Assembly: GCF_003319105.1 (NCBI RefSeq)
Contig: NZ_QOHH01000015.1
Location: 23,919-87,918, forward strand
DNA: 64,000 bases
Reading direction: 5' to 3'
Source of the DNA: Blastococcus sp. TF02-09
GTDB taxonomy: Bacteria > Actinomycetota > Actinomycetes > Mycobacteriales > Geodermatophilaceae
Of the stretch, positions 46,200 to 54,685 are shown piece after piece. The notes under the pieces were generated by a model. That model saw only the letters and a program-made list of their open reading frames with translations, ran no database searches and was not told the DNA's origin. The translations under genes were made by a program, and so were the position numbers. The first letter of the stretch is position 1. Each line of letters begins with the position of its first letter.

Positions 46200-46249
46200 G
46201 GTGCGCAGGCTACGGGCGGCGCGCGGATCCCGGCGGACGCTCGCCGGAC

Positions 46250-46783
46250 TCAGTCGGTCTTCTGGCGGGCGCGGTAGGCGGCGACGGTCGACCGGCTGGC
46301 GCAGGTGTTGGAGCAGTACCGGCGGCTGGCGTTGCGCGAGGTGTCCACGTAGACGTCGTCGCAGTTCTCGGCGGCGCAGACGCCCAGCCGCTGCCAGCCG
46401 TGCTGCACGACCACCTGGGACAGCCCCATGGCCACCGTCGTCGTCAGCTGTTCGAGGGCGGGGGAGTCGGGGCGGGCGAAGTGCAGGTGCAGGGCGCCGT
46501 CGTGGTCGGTGGCGTAGGGCCGCGGCCGGGCCAGCGCCAGCAGTTCGTTGAGCCGCTGGAGGACGTCGGCCTGCGACTCGGCCAGCGCGACCGAGCGCAC
46601 CAGGTCGGCGGTGGCGGCGGCGCGGTGGGTCTCGCCGGGGGACAGGTCGAACGACGTCCCGGCGGTGAACCACTCCTCGTGGGCGCCCAGGAACGCACGC
46701 ACCCACCCCGGGTCGTCGCGCTCGGTGTTGGCCAGCTCGATCGCCAGTTCCACCGCCGTCGACCCGTAGGTGTCGTAATCCAT
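46250..46783 (-). CDS. CGNR zinc-finger regulator
   Basis: 177 residues. The N-terminal ~125 residues are the ABATE-like domain (LAIELANTERDD, GETHRAAATADLVRSVALAE). The C-terminus has the zinc finger GVCAAENCDDVYVDTSRNAS followed by RRYCSNTCASR: two Cys pairs with the CGNR motif replaced by C-S-N-T-C. Such proteins are thought to be stress-linked DNA-binding regulators. It is divergent from the MFS gene with an inverted repeat between them, which suggests it controls that exporter and itself. Confidence 0.88.
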   Translation of the reverse strand: MDYDTYGSTAVELAIELANTERDDPGWVRAFLGAHEEWFTAGTSFDLSPGETHRAAATADLVRSVALAESQADVLQRLNELLALARPRPYATDHDGALHLHFARPDSPALEQLTTTVAMGLSQVVVQHGWQRLGVCAAENCDDVYVDTSRNASRRYCSNTCASRSTVAAYRARQKTD

Positions 46784-46818
46784 GTGACTCCCTACCGATT
46801 CGTGCTAGCGTCGTACTC

Positions 46819-46848
46819 GTAGGTGGTCAACCGACTTTGACCCCCTAC
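46819..46848. promoter_or_regulatory. Inverted repeat operator candidate
   Basis: GTAGGTGGTCAA (46819-46830) and TTGACCCCCTAC (46837-46848) are inverted with one mismatch in 12 and a 6-base spacer. The left arm, read on the minus strand, contains TTGACC, which is 17 bases from TAGCAC, a fair promoter for the CGNR gene. Occupancy of the repeat would block it. A direct repeat CTACCGATTC / CTACGGATTC (one mismatch) also flanks the region. Confidence 0.45.
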
Positions 46849-46887
46849 GGATTCCTCGCCCCCCGCAAGTCTGAAACGAGCTCTGCC

Positions 46888-48099
46888 GTGCGTGCCTACC
46901 TGCCTGTCTGGCGGCTTCCCTCCGCACCCGTCCTGCTGCTCGCCGGGTTCGCCGGCCGGCTGCCCTCGGCCATGGTGCCCCTGGCGCTGCTGCTCATGGT
47001 GCAGCAGCAGACGGGCTCCTACGCGGTGGCCGGGCTCGCGGCGGCGACGCTGGGGGTCGCCTCGGCGGTCATGGCCCCGATCCTCGGCCGGCTCGCCGAC
47101 CGCCGCGGTCCGCGTCCGGTGCTCCTGGCGCAGGCCGCCGCCTATCCGCTGCTGGTCGCGCTGCTGATCGCCGTCGTGCTCGGCGGGGCGCCGACCGCCG
47201 CGGTCGTCGCCGCCTCGGCCGGTGCCGGTGCGGCCACCCCGCTGGTCTCGGGCACCGTGCGTGCCCTGTGGTCGCGGGTCGACCCGCGCGTCCGGCCCAC
47301 CGCCTACGCGCTGGACGCGACCGCCACCGAGCTGGTCTTCGTCGTCGGCCCCTCGCTGGTCGCCGCCCTCGCCGTCCTCACCTCGCCGGCCCTGGCGCTC
47401 GGCGTCGCGGGAGTGCTCGCCGTCGGCGGTGCCCTGGGCATCGCGACGTCGGCAGCCACCCGCGCCTACGTGCCGGTGGTCGGCGTCCGCTCCGGCCTGT
47501 TCTCGACCGTCCGCACGCCGGGCATGCCGCGGGTGCTGCTCAGCGGTGCCGCGCTCATGCTCGGGTTCGGTGCGCTCGAGGTCGCCGTCCCGGCCTTCGC
47601 CGACCAGATCGGGGCGCCCGGCATGTCCGGCGTCCTGCTGGCCGTGTGGGCGCTGGGGTCGACCATCGGCGGGCTGTGGTTCGGCGCCCGCGTGCTCAGC
47701 ATGTCGCTGCCCCGCCAGTACCGGCTACTCCTGCTCGGCGTGACGATCGGGCTCGCCCCGCTGGCCTGGATCTCCAGCCCCTGGGCGCTGGGCGCGCTGC
47801 TCTTCCTGGGCGGGACGGCGATCGCGCCCACCCTGACCGTGCAGAACACCCTGGTTGGCTCGATGGCGCCGGTGCACGCGACCACCGAGGCCTTCACGTG
47901 GCTCTCGACCATCACCGTGGGGGCCTCGGCCATCGGCGCGGCGCTGGGCGGTGCGCTCATCGAGGGGCGCGCCGGGGTGAGCGGGAGCCTCGCGCTGGCC
48001 ACCGTGGGCGCGGCGGCCGCCGTGGCGATCACCCTGGTGCCGGGGCGCCGTCCCCGCGTGGCGGCACCCGACGCCGTCCGCACGCCCGCCGTCGTCTGA
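46888..48099 (+). CDS. MFS transporter
   Basis: 403 residues with about 12 membrane helices. GRLADRRGPRPVLLAQ is the loop 2-3 MFS signature, with an early Arg/Asp pair. The family is the sugar/drug exporter type (FAGRLPSAMVPLALLLMVQQ). GTG 46888 gives a start next to the first helix; the TTG upstream (46837) would overlap the operator. It should be controlled by the CGNR protein. Substrate unknown. Confidence 0.87.
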   Translation: MRAYLPVWRLPSAPVLLLAGFAGRLPSAMVPLALLLMVQQQTGSYAVAGLAAATLGVASAVMAPILGRLADRRGPRPVLLAQAAAYPLLVALLIAVVLGGAPTAAVVAASAGAGAATPLVSGTVRALWSRVDPRVRPTAYALDATATELVFVVGPSLVAALAVLTSPALALGVAGVLAVGGALGIATSAATRAYVPVVGVRSGLFSTVRTPGMPRVLLSGAALMLGFGALEVAVPAFADQIGAPGMSGVLLAVWALGSTIGGLWFGARVLSMSLPRQYRLLLLGVTIGLAPLAWISSPWALGALLFLGGTAIAPTLTVQNTLVGSMAPVHATTEAFTWLSTITVGASAIGAALGGALIEGRAGVSGSLALATVGAAAAVAITLVPGRRPRVAAPDAVRTPAVV

Positions 48100-48113
48100 C
48101 CCCGCTCCTGCTC

Positions 48114-48172
48114 CCGAACCATGCGAACTCGTGGCCATCGGGCCGCGATGGCCACGAGTTCGCATGGTTCGG
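48114..48172. repeat. Perfect 27-bp hairpin element
   Basis: The arms 48114-48140 and 48146-48172 pair perfectly around a 5-base loop (GGCCG). CCCGCTC at 48101-48107 and GAGCGGG at 48174-48180 pair again outside with an asymmetric internal bulge. It lies 14 bases after the MFS stop and 90 bases before the tRNA genes. It could be a terminator, but perfect 27-bp pairing and outer ends shared with the hairpin at 43136 suggest a dispersed palindromic element. Confidence 0.75.
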
Positions 48173-48226
48173 CGAGCGGGCGGTCCGGCGCGGACCCGGC
48201 CCTGTGGAGAGCGCGCTCGGGGCGCT

Positions 48227-48232
48227 GGTAGT
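48227..48232 (+). promoter_or_regulatory. -10 box for the tRNA genes
   Basis: TAGTCT lies 37 bases before the tRNA-Ser gene and fits the TAnnnT pattern. I see no strong -35 box at the expected distance. Confidence 0.35.
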
Positions 48233-48268
48233 CTCTCCGTCGGCGGTTTCGAGGGAACTCGGACCCCG

Positions 48269-48357
48269 GGAGGCTTCGCCTAGTCCGGTCTATGGCGCCG
48301 CACTGCTAATGCGGTTTGGGTTAATCCCCATCCCGGGTTCAAATCCCGGAGCCTCCG
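48269..48357 (+). tRNA. tRNA-Ser (GCT)
   Basis: Acceptor arms GGAGGCT (48269-48275) and AGCCTCC pair, with G as discriminator. The anticodon loop CTGCTAA, on a CCGCA/TGCGG stem, gives anticodon GCT, which reads AGC/AGT serine codons. The long variable arm and the CGGGTTCAAATCCCG T-arm are typical of a class II tRNA. Confidence 0.95.
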
Positions 48358-48377
48358 CGCACGACAACTGAACACAG

Positions 48378-48450
48378 GCACCCGTAGCTCAACGGATAGA
48401 GCATCTGACTACGGATCAGAAGGTTAGGGGTTCGAATCCCTTCGGGTGCA
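48378..48450 (+). tRNA. tRNA-Arg (ACG)
   Basis: Acceptor arms GCACCCG (48378-48384) and CGGGTGC pair, discriminator A. Anticodon loop CTACGGA on a CTGA/TCAG stem gives ACG (reads CGN arginine codons after deamination to inosine). T-arm GGGGTTCGAATCCC. Confidence 0.96.
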
Positions 48451-48468
48451 CGTCTGGTTGAGACACCG

Positions 48469-48504
48469 AGCGGCCCCGCACTTCGACGGAAGTGCGGGGC
48501 CGCT
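48469..48504 (+). terminator. Hairpin terminator after the tRNA genes
   Basis: A perfect 16-bp stem (48469-48484 and 48489-48504) with a 4-base loop (GACG) follows the tRNA-Arg by 18 bases. The stem is strongly GC-rich. The T-run is short (TTCG), as is usual in high-GC actinobacteria. Confidence 0.75.
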
Positions 48505-48770
48505 TCGTCGTCCCGGGTCAGGGGCGGCCGCCCACGGCCGGCCGCGCTCCCGAGGTGTGTGGGGGCGGGAGGTCGGTCCTGGCGGTCTGGCCGCGTTGGT
48601 CGGTCCATCCAGCAGTGGATGGCCACTCTCTGCCGGCTCTCCCGCCCCGCCACCAACTGTGAGCCAGATCACATCTGCCGTCAAGGGGAGCCCGGGGTGC
48701 CGTACCGGGCGCCCGACGCGCCGGGGACACGCCGCCGTTCCGTGCCGGGTCCGGTAACGGGGTGGAATCG
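48505..48770. other. Intergenic region
   Basis: About 265 bases between the tRNA terminator and the surface-protein gene. Open frames on both strands have no recognisable product. GGGGTGGA lies just before ATG 48771 and is the best ribosome site here. TCGATCACG-type operators are absent, and I see nothing else. Confidence 0.3.
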
Positions 48771-49763
48771 ATGACCGGACGGTCTGCGGCCACCCTCGCC
48801 TGCCTGGGCCTCCTGCTACTGGCCGCCGCCGTCGCCCTGGCCGGGCCGGCCGCGGCGATCGAGGACGAGACCCATCCCGACGCCCGCGTCACCCACGGGC
48901 CGAGCTGCAGCCCCGGCGGGCTGGTGGTCGAGGTGACCGCCGGCACGGTGCCCTACGCGGTGCGGCTGACCACCACCCGCAGCCCGGACGCCGAGGACGA
49001 GGCGCTGCTCCAGCCCGCAGAGGTCGCCGAGCTGCGCACCGGCGACGTCGCCCCGGGCGAGACCATCGACGCCCGCCTCGAGTACGCCGCCCAGGACGGT
49101 TCGGGGACGACGTTCGTCGACGACCTCGACGACTACACGCTCACCCGCCCGACCGAGGAGGACTGCGCCGCGGCCACCGACCCGCCGCCGTCCCCCGCGC
49201 CGGAACCCGAGCCCGCGCCGGCCCCGGAGCCGACCACCCCGTCGGAGCACCCCGACCCGCCGTCCGGGACGCCGCCGCCGGCCACGCCCGTTCCGTCCTC
49301 CCCGGCGACGCCGTCGCCTCCGTCGCGGCCCTCCACCACCCCGCCCGCGCCGAGCTCCCCGCAGTCGCCGGCACCGGCGGCCGAGCCGTCGGCGAGCGGC
49401 ACGGAGGTGCCCGCGGGCGGGACCGTCCGGATCCGCGTGGAGGGCTACCGGCCTGGCGAGCGGGTCACCATCGCGCTGCGCGACAGCGGGGAGGTCCTGG
49501 GCTCCGCCACGGCCGCCGACGACGGCGCGGTCACCGCCGAGGTGCGCATCCCCGCCTCGACCCAGGCAGGGCCGGCGGCGCTCGACGTGGTCGGCGGGGA
49601 CGAGGACGCCGTCGCCGCCGTCCCCCTCCGGGTGACCGCCGCGGTGACCGACGCCCGGCCCGGCGAGGCGTCGTCGCTGCCCCTGCTCCTGGCCGCCGGC
49701 GCGCTCTCCGCCACCGGCGCCGCCCTGGTGTCGGCGACCGTGCGCAGGCGCCCCGGCCGCTGA
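48771..49763 (+). CDS. Secreted, C-terminally membrane-anchored surface protein
   Basis: 330 residues. The signal peptide (about 1-30, ending AAA-I) is followed by a beta-rich ~100-residue domain, a ~75-residue Pro/Ser/Thr-rich stalk (starting PPPSPAPEPEPAPAPEPTTP) and a second domain of about 70 residues (TVRIRVEGYRPGERVTIALR, an IPT/Ig-like start). It ends in a helix (about 300-323) and an RRRPGR tail, but with no LPXTG. The protein should span the wall and present the beta domains outside. ATG 48771 is preferred to GTG 48762 for its ribosome site spacing. Confidence 0.75.
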   Translation: MTGRSAATLACLGLLLLAAAVALAGPAAAIEDETHPDARVTHGPSCSPGGLVVEVTAGTVPYAVRLTTTRSPDAEDEALLQPAEVAELRTGDVAPGETIDARLEYAAQDGSGTTFVDDLDDYTLTRPTEEDCAAATDPPPSPAPEPEPAPAPEPTTPSEHPDPPSGTPPPATPVPSSPATPSPPSRPSTTPPAPSSPQSPAPAAEPSASGTEVPAGGTVRIRVEGYRPGERVTIALRDSGEVLGSATAADDGAVTAEVRIPASTQAGPAALDVVGGDEDAVAAVPLRVTAAVTDARPGEASSLPLLLAAGALSATGAALVSATVRRRPGR

Positions 49764-49819
49764 CCGGGTAACGCCGGTCCGGCGGTTTCAGCGCCCCCCG
49801 GAGCGGGGACCCCGCCCGC

Positions 49820-50320
49820 GTGACCCTGTCCGAGGACGCGCTCGCGCGCGGGATCCCCCGGGACCCCGCCGCTCTTCCCGGAGCCGCTCCCCGCCCCGCC
49901 GAGACGTGGCTGCGCATCGTCCAGGTGCACGACCGCATCACGCGGCGGGTCGACTCGGCCCTGCACCTCCAGCACGACCTCTCGCTCACCGGCTTCGAGG
50001 CGCTGCGCCGCATCGCCGAGTCGCCGGGCGGACGGGCCTCCATGGGGGAGGTCGCCGAGGCGGTCGGGCTGTCCCGCCCGGGGGTGACCAGCACCGTCGG
50101 CCGGCTGGTCGCCGACGGCCTCGTGCTGCGCGAGCGCGGGGACACCGACCGCAGGGTGCTGCACGCCCGGCTCACGCCGGCCGGGCGCACCCGGGTCGCC
50201 GAAGCGGCGCGCACGCACGACGAGCTGGTGGCGCACCTGCTCACCCGGCTCGGGGACGACGCCGCCGTCGTCACCGACGCCCTGGCGCGGGTGTCCGCGG
50301 CGGCCCGCTCCCGGCCCTGA
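49820..50320 (+). CDS. MarR-family regulator
   Basis: 166 residues. GFEALRRIAESPGG and MGEVAEAVGLSRPGVTSTVG form the winged helix core, and LVLRERGDTDRRVLHARLT contains the wing DxR motif. It is upstream of the tripartite transporter genes by 150 bases and reads in the same direction, so it is a candidate regulator of that operon. Binding site and ligand cannot be read. Confidence 0.85.
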   Translation: MTLSEDALARGIPRDPAALPGAAPRPAETWLRIVQVHDRITRRVDSALHLQHDLSLTGFEALRRIAESPGGRASMGEVAEAVGLSRPGVTSTVGRLVADGLVLRERGDTDRRVLHARLTPAGRTRVAEAARTHDELVAHLLTRLGDDAAVVTDALARVSAAARSRP

Positions 50321-50469
50321 CGGGCCGGCCGGAGCCGGTCACCGACGGTCCGGCGTCGTTGCTGCTTCGTTACCCCTCCGACCGGTCGGCGTCGGTGACC
50401 TGTGTTTGCATGTGAGACGTAGGCCACCTCAACGGGGAGGGGGTCGACGGCCAGGGGGAGGTCGCGACG

Positions 50470-51441
50470 ATGCGCCGTTCCGCGAGCAGCGCTCCGGTCC
50501 TCCTCCTGCTGGCGGCCGGCGGGCTCGCCGGGTGCGGGAACGGCGCCGACAGCGGGTCCGGCGACTACCCGAGCGAGGACATCCGGCTCCTGGTCCCCTA
50601 CGCCGCCGGCGGACCCACCGACCTGACCACCCGCACCGTCGGCGGCTGCCTGGAGTCCGAGCTCGGCGAGACGGTGGTCGTCGAGAACCTGCCCGGCGGC
50701 TCGGGCGCGCTGGCCACCACCGAGCTCGTCGGCGCCGAACCGGACGGGTACACCCTGTCGCTCGTCACCGCCGGGACGATGGTGCTGACCCCGCTGGCCA
50801 ACGAGGTCGGCTACACGGTCGAGGACATCACCCCGATCGGCGTGATGGCCGACGTCCCGTCGGTGCTGGCCGTCGGCGCGGAGTCCCCGTACGCGTCGGC
50901 GGAGGACTTCGTCGCCGCCGTCGAGGCCGAGCCCGGCAGCGTCGACGTCGGCGTCCCCGGCGCCTCGACCCCGCAGGGCATCGAGCTGCAGCGCTGGGCC
51001 GACGAACACGACGTGGAGGTCACCGTCGTCCCCTTCGACGGCAACGCGGAGATGACCGCGGCCCTGCGGGGCGGCAACGTCGACGCCGTCCTCATCAACG
51101 CGTCGCAGGACGTCACGGGGAACATCGACTCCGGCGACGTCGTCCCGCTCATCGCCTCGTCCGAGGAGCGGCTGGCCTGGCTGCCCGACGTCCCGACCTT
51201 CACCGAACTGGGCTTCGAGGGGCTGACGCTCTCGGGCTCGACCTTCGGCCTCGCCGGTCCGGCCGACCTGCCCGACGACGTCGCCGGCACGCTCGAGGAC
51301 ACCCTGCAGGCGTGCCTGGAGTCCGACGAGGTCCGGGAGGACATCGGCGAGCAGTACGTGCCCGAGGAGTTCGCCGGCGCGGACGGCCTCGCCCAGGTGC
51401 TCGACGAGACCCAGCAGGTCTACGAACCCATCCTCGGCTGA
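50470..51441 (+). CDS. TctC-type solute-binding lipoprotein 1
   Basis: 323 residues, lipobox LAGC near residue 22, then the TctC fold. DIRLLVPYAAGGPTDLTTRT and GNAEMTAALRGGNVDAVLI mark the two lobes that bind a carboxylic acid. It supplies substrate to the TctA/TctB membrane pair downstream. The next gene is a second TctC sharing the same motifs, so it is a tandem copy. Confidence 0.88.
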   Translation: MRRSASSAPVLLLLAAGGLAGCGNGADSGSGDYPSEDIRLLVPYAAGGPTDLTTRTVGGCLESELGETVVVENLPGGSGALATTELVGAEPDGYTLSLVTAGTMVLTPLANEVGYTVEDITPIGVMADVPSVLAVGAESPYASAEDFVAAVEAEPGSVDVGVPGASTPQGIELQRWADEHDVEVTVVPFDGNAEMTAALRGGNVDAVLINASQDVTGNIDSGDVVPLIASSEERLAWLPDVPTFTELGFEGLTLSGSTFGLAGPADLPDDVAGTLEDTLQACLESDEVREDIGEQYVPEEFAGADGLAQVLDETQQVYEPILG

Positions 51442-51478
51442 CCACGACCACCGACCCGAGCACACGGAGGACAACCCC

Positions 51479-52471
51479 ATGCGCACCACCCGACGGACCG
51501 CCCCCGCCCTGATCGCGGTGTCGGTTCTGGCCCTCGCCGCCTGCGGCGACGACGACGGCGGCTCCTCCGGCGGCGGCGAGGCCGCGGCGGACTACCCGAC
51601 CGACGACATCAACCTCTACGTGCCCTACGCGGCGGGCGGCCCCACCGACCTCGCCGCGCGCACGATCGCCAGCTGCATGGAGGAGGAGTTCGGCCAGACG
51701 GTCGTCGTGGAGAACCGCGAAGGGGCGTCGGGCTCCATCGGCATGCAGGCGATGCTGGCCGAGGACCCCGACGGGTACACCCTCTCCCTCATCGCGGTGC
51801 CGGCATCGGCCACCAACCCGCTGCAGGGTGAGGACGTCGGGTACACCAACGACGACTACGTCCCCATCGCGGCGGTCACCGAGATCCCCTCGGTGCTGGC
51901 GGTGGGAGCGGATGCGGACTACGCCGACGCCGAGGCGTTCTTCCAGGCCGCGCAGGACGACCCCGGCGGCATCAACGTCGGCGTCCCGGGGACGACGACG
52001 TCGCAGGCCATGGAGCTCACGCGCATGGCCGAGGAGTACGACACCGAGCTCACCCTGGTGCCGTTCTCCGGCAACGCCGAGATGACCGCCGCCCTGCTCG
52101 GTGGCAACGTCGACGCCGTCTTCATCAACAGCTCCCAGGACGTGCTGTCCAACATCGAGGCCGGCGACTTCGTGCCGCTGGCCGTCAGCACCCCCGAGCC
52201 GGTGGACTACATCGACGCCCCGCCGCTGGCGGAGGTCGGCTTCCCCGAGCTGACCAACAGCGTCTCGGTGTTCGGGCTGGCGGCTCCGGCCGAGACCCCC
52301 GAGGAGGTCGTCGGCACCCTCGAGGACACCGTCAGCACCTGCCTCGAGAAGCCGGAGACGGTCGAGCAGCTCGGCGAGCAGTACGTGCCCGACGAGTTCA
52401 TCGGCACCGACGCCTTCCAGGAGCGGATCGACGAGATCGTCGAGGTCTACGGCCCGATCCTGCAGGACTGA
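51479..52471 (+). CDS. TctC-type solute-binding lipoprotein 2
   Basis: 330 residues, lipobox LAAC near residue 21 followed by a Gly/Asp/Ser-rich tether. INLYVPYAAGGPTDLAARTI and GNAEMTAALLGGNVDAVFIN match the first copy closely, as does EQYVPDEF at the end. Two binding proteins for one transporter may widen the range of acids taken up. Gap to the previous stop is 37 bases. Confidence 0.88.
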   Translation: MRTTRRTAPALIAVSVLALAACGDDDGGSSGGGEAAADYPTDDINLYVPYAAGGPTDLAARTIASCMEEEFGQTVVVENREGASGSIGMQAMLAEDPDGYTLSLIAVPASATNPLQGEDVGYTNDDYVPIAAVTEIPSVLAVGADADYADAEAFFQAAQDDPGGINVGVPGTTTSQAMELTRMAEEYDTELTLVPFSGNAEMTAALLGGNVDAVFINSSQDVLSNIEAGDFVPLAVSTPEPVDYIDAPPLAEVGFPELTNSVSVFGLAAPAETPEEVVGTLEDTVSTCLEKPETVEQLGEQYVPDEFIGTDAFQERIDEIVEVYGPILQD

Positions 52472-52542
52472 TCCCTTCCGCGGGCCCGGCCGACCGCCGG
52501 GCCCGCGGACGGCCGTCCACCACCGCACCGACCAGGGGATCG

Positions 52543-52986
52543 ATGTCCAAGCACCTGTACCGCCTAGCGCCGCTCGTCCTGCTGCTGTTCGGCGTCACCG
52601 CGATGCTGCAGGCGCGCGACCTCTCGCTGGGCGAGCTGAGCGCGCCCGGCCCCGGGCTGTGGCCGTTCATCGTCGCCAGCCTGCTCAGCCTGACCGCGCT
52701 GGTGCTGCTCGTCATCGACGACCCGGCCGACTACGAGCCGTGGACCCGGGGCACGGCCGGGATCGGGCTGGGGCTGGTCAGCCTCGCGGTCTTCATCGTG
52801 CTGTTCGAGCAGATCGGCTTCCTCGTGCCGGCGACGCTGATGCTGCTGTTCTGGCTCCGCCTCTTCGCGCGCGAGCCGTGGAAGTGGGCGGTGCCGCTGG
52901 CGGTGATCGGTGCCGTCGTCTTCCACCTCCTCTTCGCCGAGGGCCTCGGCGTGCCCTTCCCCGACGACATCGTGCTGGGAGGCTGA
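52543..52986 (+). CDS. TctB small membrane subunit
   Basis: 147 residues with four hydrophobic segments; PGPGLWPFIVASLLSLTALV is the usual TctB second segment. It pairs with the TctA subunit that starts 1 base after its stop. Such transporters use the ion gradient, with the TctC protein delivering the substrate. Confidence 0.87.
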   Translation: MSKHLYRLAPLVLLLFGVTAMLQARDLSLGELSAPGPGLWPFIVASLLSLTALVLLVIDDPADYEPWTRGTAGIGLGLVSLAVFIVLFEQIGFLVPATLMLLFWLRLFAREPWKWAVPLAVIGAVVFHLLFAEGLGVPFPDDIVLGG

Positions 52987-52987
52987 C

Positions 52988-54619
52988 ATGGGCATCGCCG
53001 ACGGTCTCGGTGAGGGCTTCGCGGTCGCGCTGGACCCCACCAACCTGCTGTACGTCTTCCTCGGCGTGCTCATCGGCACGGTCATCGGTGTGCTCCCCGG
53101 GCTGGGCCCGACGGCCACCATCGCGCTGCTCCTGCCGCTCACCTACGAGCTCGAGCCCGTCACCTCGGTGATCCTGCTGGCCGGCATCTACTACGGGTCG
53201 ATGTACGGCGGGACGATCACCTCGGTGCTGCTGCAGCTCCCCGGTGAGGCGGCCTCGGTCGTCACCACCTTCGACGGCTACCAGATGGCCAAGCAGGGCC
53301 GGGCCGGCCCGGCCCTGGGCATCGCCGCCGTCGGCTCCTTCATCGGGGGCACGATCGCGGTGGTCGGGCTGATCCTCCTCGCGCCGCCGCTGGCCGACCT
53401 CGCGGTCGAGTTCGGTGCGCCCGAGTACGTCGCGCTCACCCTCTTCGGCATCCTGCTGGTCACCTACCTCGGCACCAAGCACCCGGTGAAGGCCCTCTGC
53501 ATGGCCGCGCTCGGTCTGCTGCTGGCCACGATCGGGCAGGACTCCATCACGGGCACCGGCCGGTTCACCTTCGACCAGGTCGAGCTCTTCGACGGACTGG
53601 ACTTCGTCGCGGTGGCGATGGGCCTGTTCGGGGTGGGGGAGATCCTCTACAACCTCGAGAAGACCGAGAAGGCCGAGCAGATCAAGGCCCGGATCAAGAA
53701 CATCTGGCCCAGCCGCCGGGACTTCCGCGATTCCTCCGGGGCCATCGCCCGCGGTTCGGTCCTCGGCTTCTTCCTGGGCGTGCTGCCCGGCGGTGGCGGC
53801 GTCATCTCCTCCCTGGCCAGCTACGGGATGGAGAAGCGGCGCGCCAAGGACCCGAGCCGGTTCGGCAAGGGCGCCATCGAAGGGGTCGCCGGACCGGAGA
53901 CGGCGAACAACGCCTCGTCCACGTCGGCCTTCGTGCCGCTGCTCACCCTCGGCATCCCGCCCAACGTCGTGCTGGCGCTGATCTACGGGGCGCTGCTGAT
54001 CAACGGCGTGCAGGTCGGCCCGCAGCTGATCGACACGAACCCGGAGATCTTCTGGGGCGTCATCGCGTCGATGTTCATCGGCAACCTGATGCTGCTCGCG
54101 CTCAACATCCCGCTGGTCGGCGTCTTCGTCCAGCTGCTGCGGGTGCGCGGGGGCATCCTGGCCGCCTTCGCGGTGCTGATCACGATGGCCGGCGTCTTCT
54201 CGGTCAACAACGACGTCTTCGACATGTGGGTCGTGCTGGCGTTCGGCGTCCTCGGCTGGCTGATGAAGAAGACCGGCTTTGAGCCGGGCCCGCTGGTGCT
54301 GGCCTTCGTGCTGGGCTCGATCCTGGAGACGAACTTCCGCCGGACCATGCTCACCTCGGACGGCGGGTTCGAGGTCTTCTTCACGCGGCCGCTGTCGGGC
54401 ACCATCTTCGCGTTCATGGCGGTGGTGATCGTCTACAGCACCGTGATGGGGATCCGGCGGCGGCGCCGCGGCCGGCCCGCCGCTCTGTACGCCGAGCAGC
54501 TGGAGGAGATGACCCCGGGAGCCGAGGATGAGGGCGCCGCAGGGGTGGCCGCGTCCGGAGGTGCCACCTCCTCGGCCGCGGACCCGACCGATCGGCGCAC
54601 CGGCGGCGACCGGCCCTGA
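52988..54619 (+). CDS. TctA large membrane subunit
   Basis: 543 residues, about 11 hydrophobic segments. The family signature [20 protein letters not shown] is at the start, [20 protein letters not shown] follows, and [21 protein letters not shown] is the conserved middle motif. The tail is acidic and polar. It forms the tripartite carrier with TctB and the two TctC proteins. ATG 52988 begins right after the tctB stop. Confidence 0.92.
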   Translation: MGIADGLGEGFAVALDPTNLLYVFLGVLIGTVIGVLPGLGPTATIALLLPLTYELEPVTSVILLAGIYYGSMYGGTITSVLLQLPGEAASVVTTFDGYQMAKQGRAGPALGIAAVGSFIGGTIAVVGLILLAPPLADLAVEFGAPEYVALTLFGILLVTYLGTKHPVKALCMAALGLLLATIGQDSITGTGRFTFDQVELFDGLDFVAVAMGLFGVGEILYNLEKTEKAEQIKARIKNIWPSRRDFRDSSGAIARGSVLGFFLGVLPGGGGVISSLASYGMEKRRAKDPSRFGKGAIEGVAGPETANNASSTSAFVPLLTLGIPPNVVLALIYGALLINGVQVGPQLIDTNPEIFWGVIASMFIGNLMLLALNIPLVGVFVQLLRVRGGILAAFAVLITMAGVFSVNNDVFDMWVVLAFGVLGWLMKKTGFEPGPLVLAFVLGSILETNFRRTMLTSDGGFEVFFTRPLSGTIFAFMAVVIVYSTVMGIRRRRRGRPAALYAEQLEEMTPGAEDEGAAGVAASGGATSSAADPTDRRTGGDRP

Positions 54620-54685
54620 CGCGAGGCCTCGACGGGCCTGCGGCAGAGTTGGCGGCGCCGGAGCGGACGAGCGGACGGGGAACCT

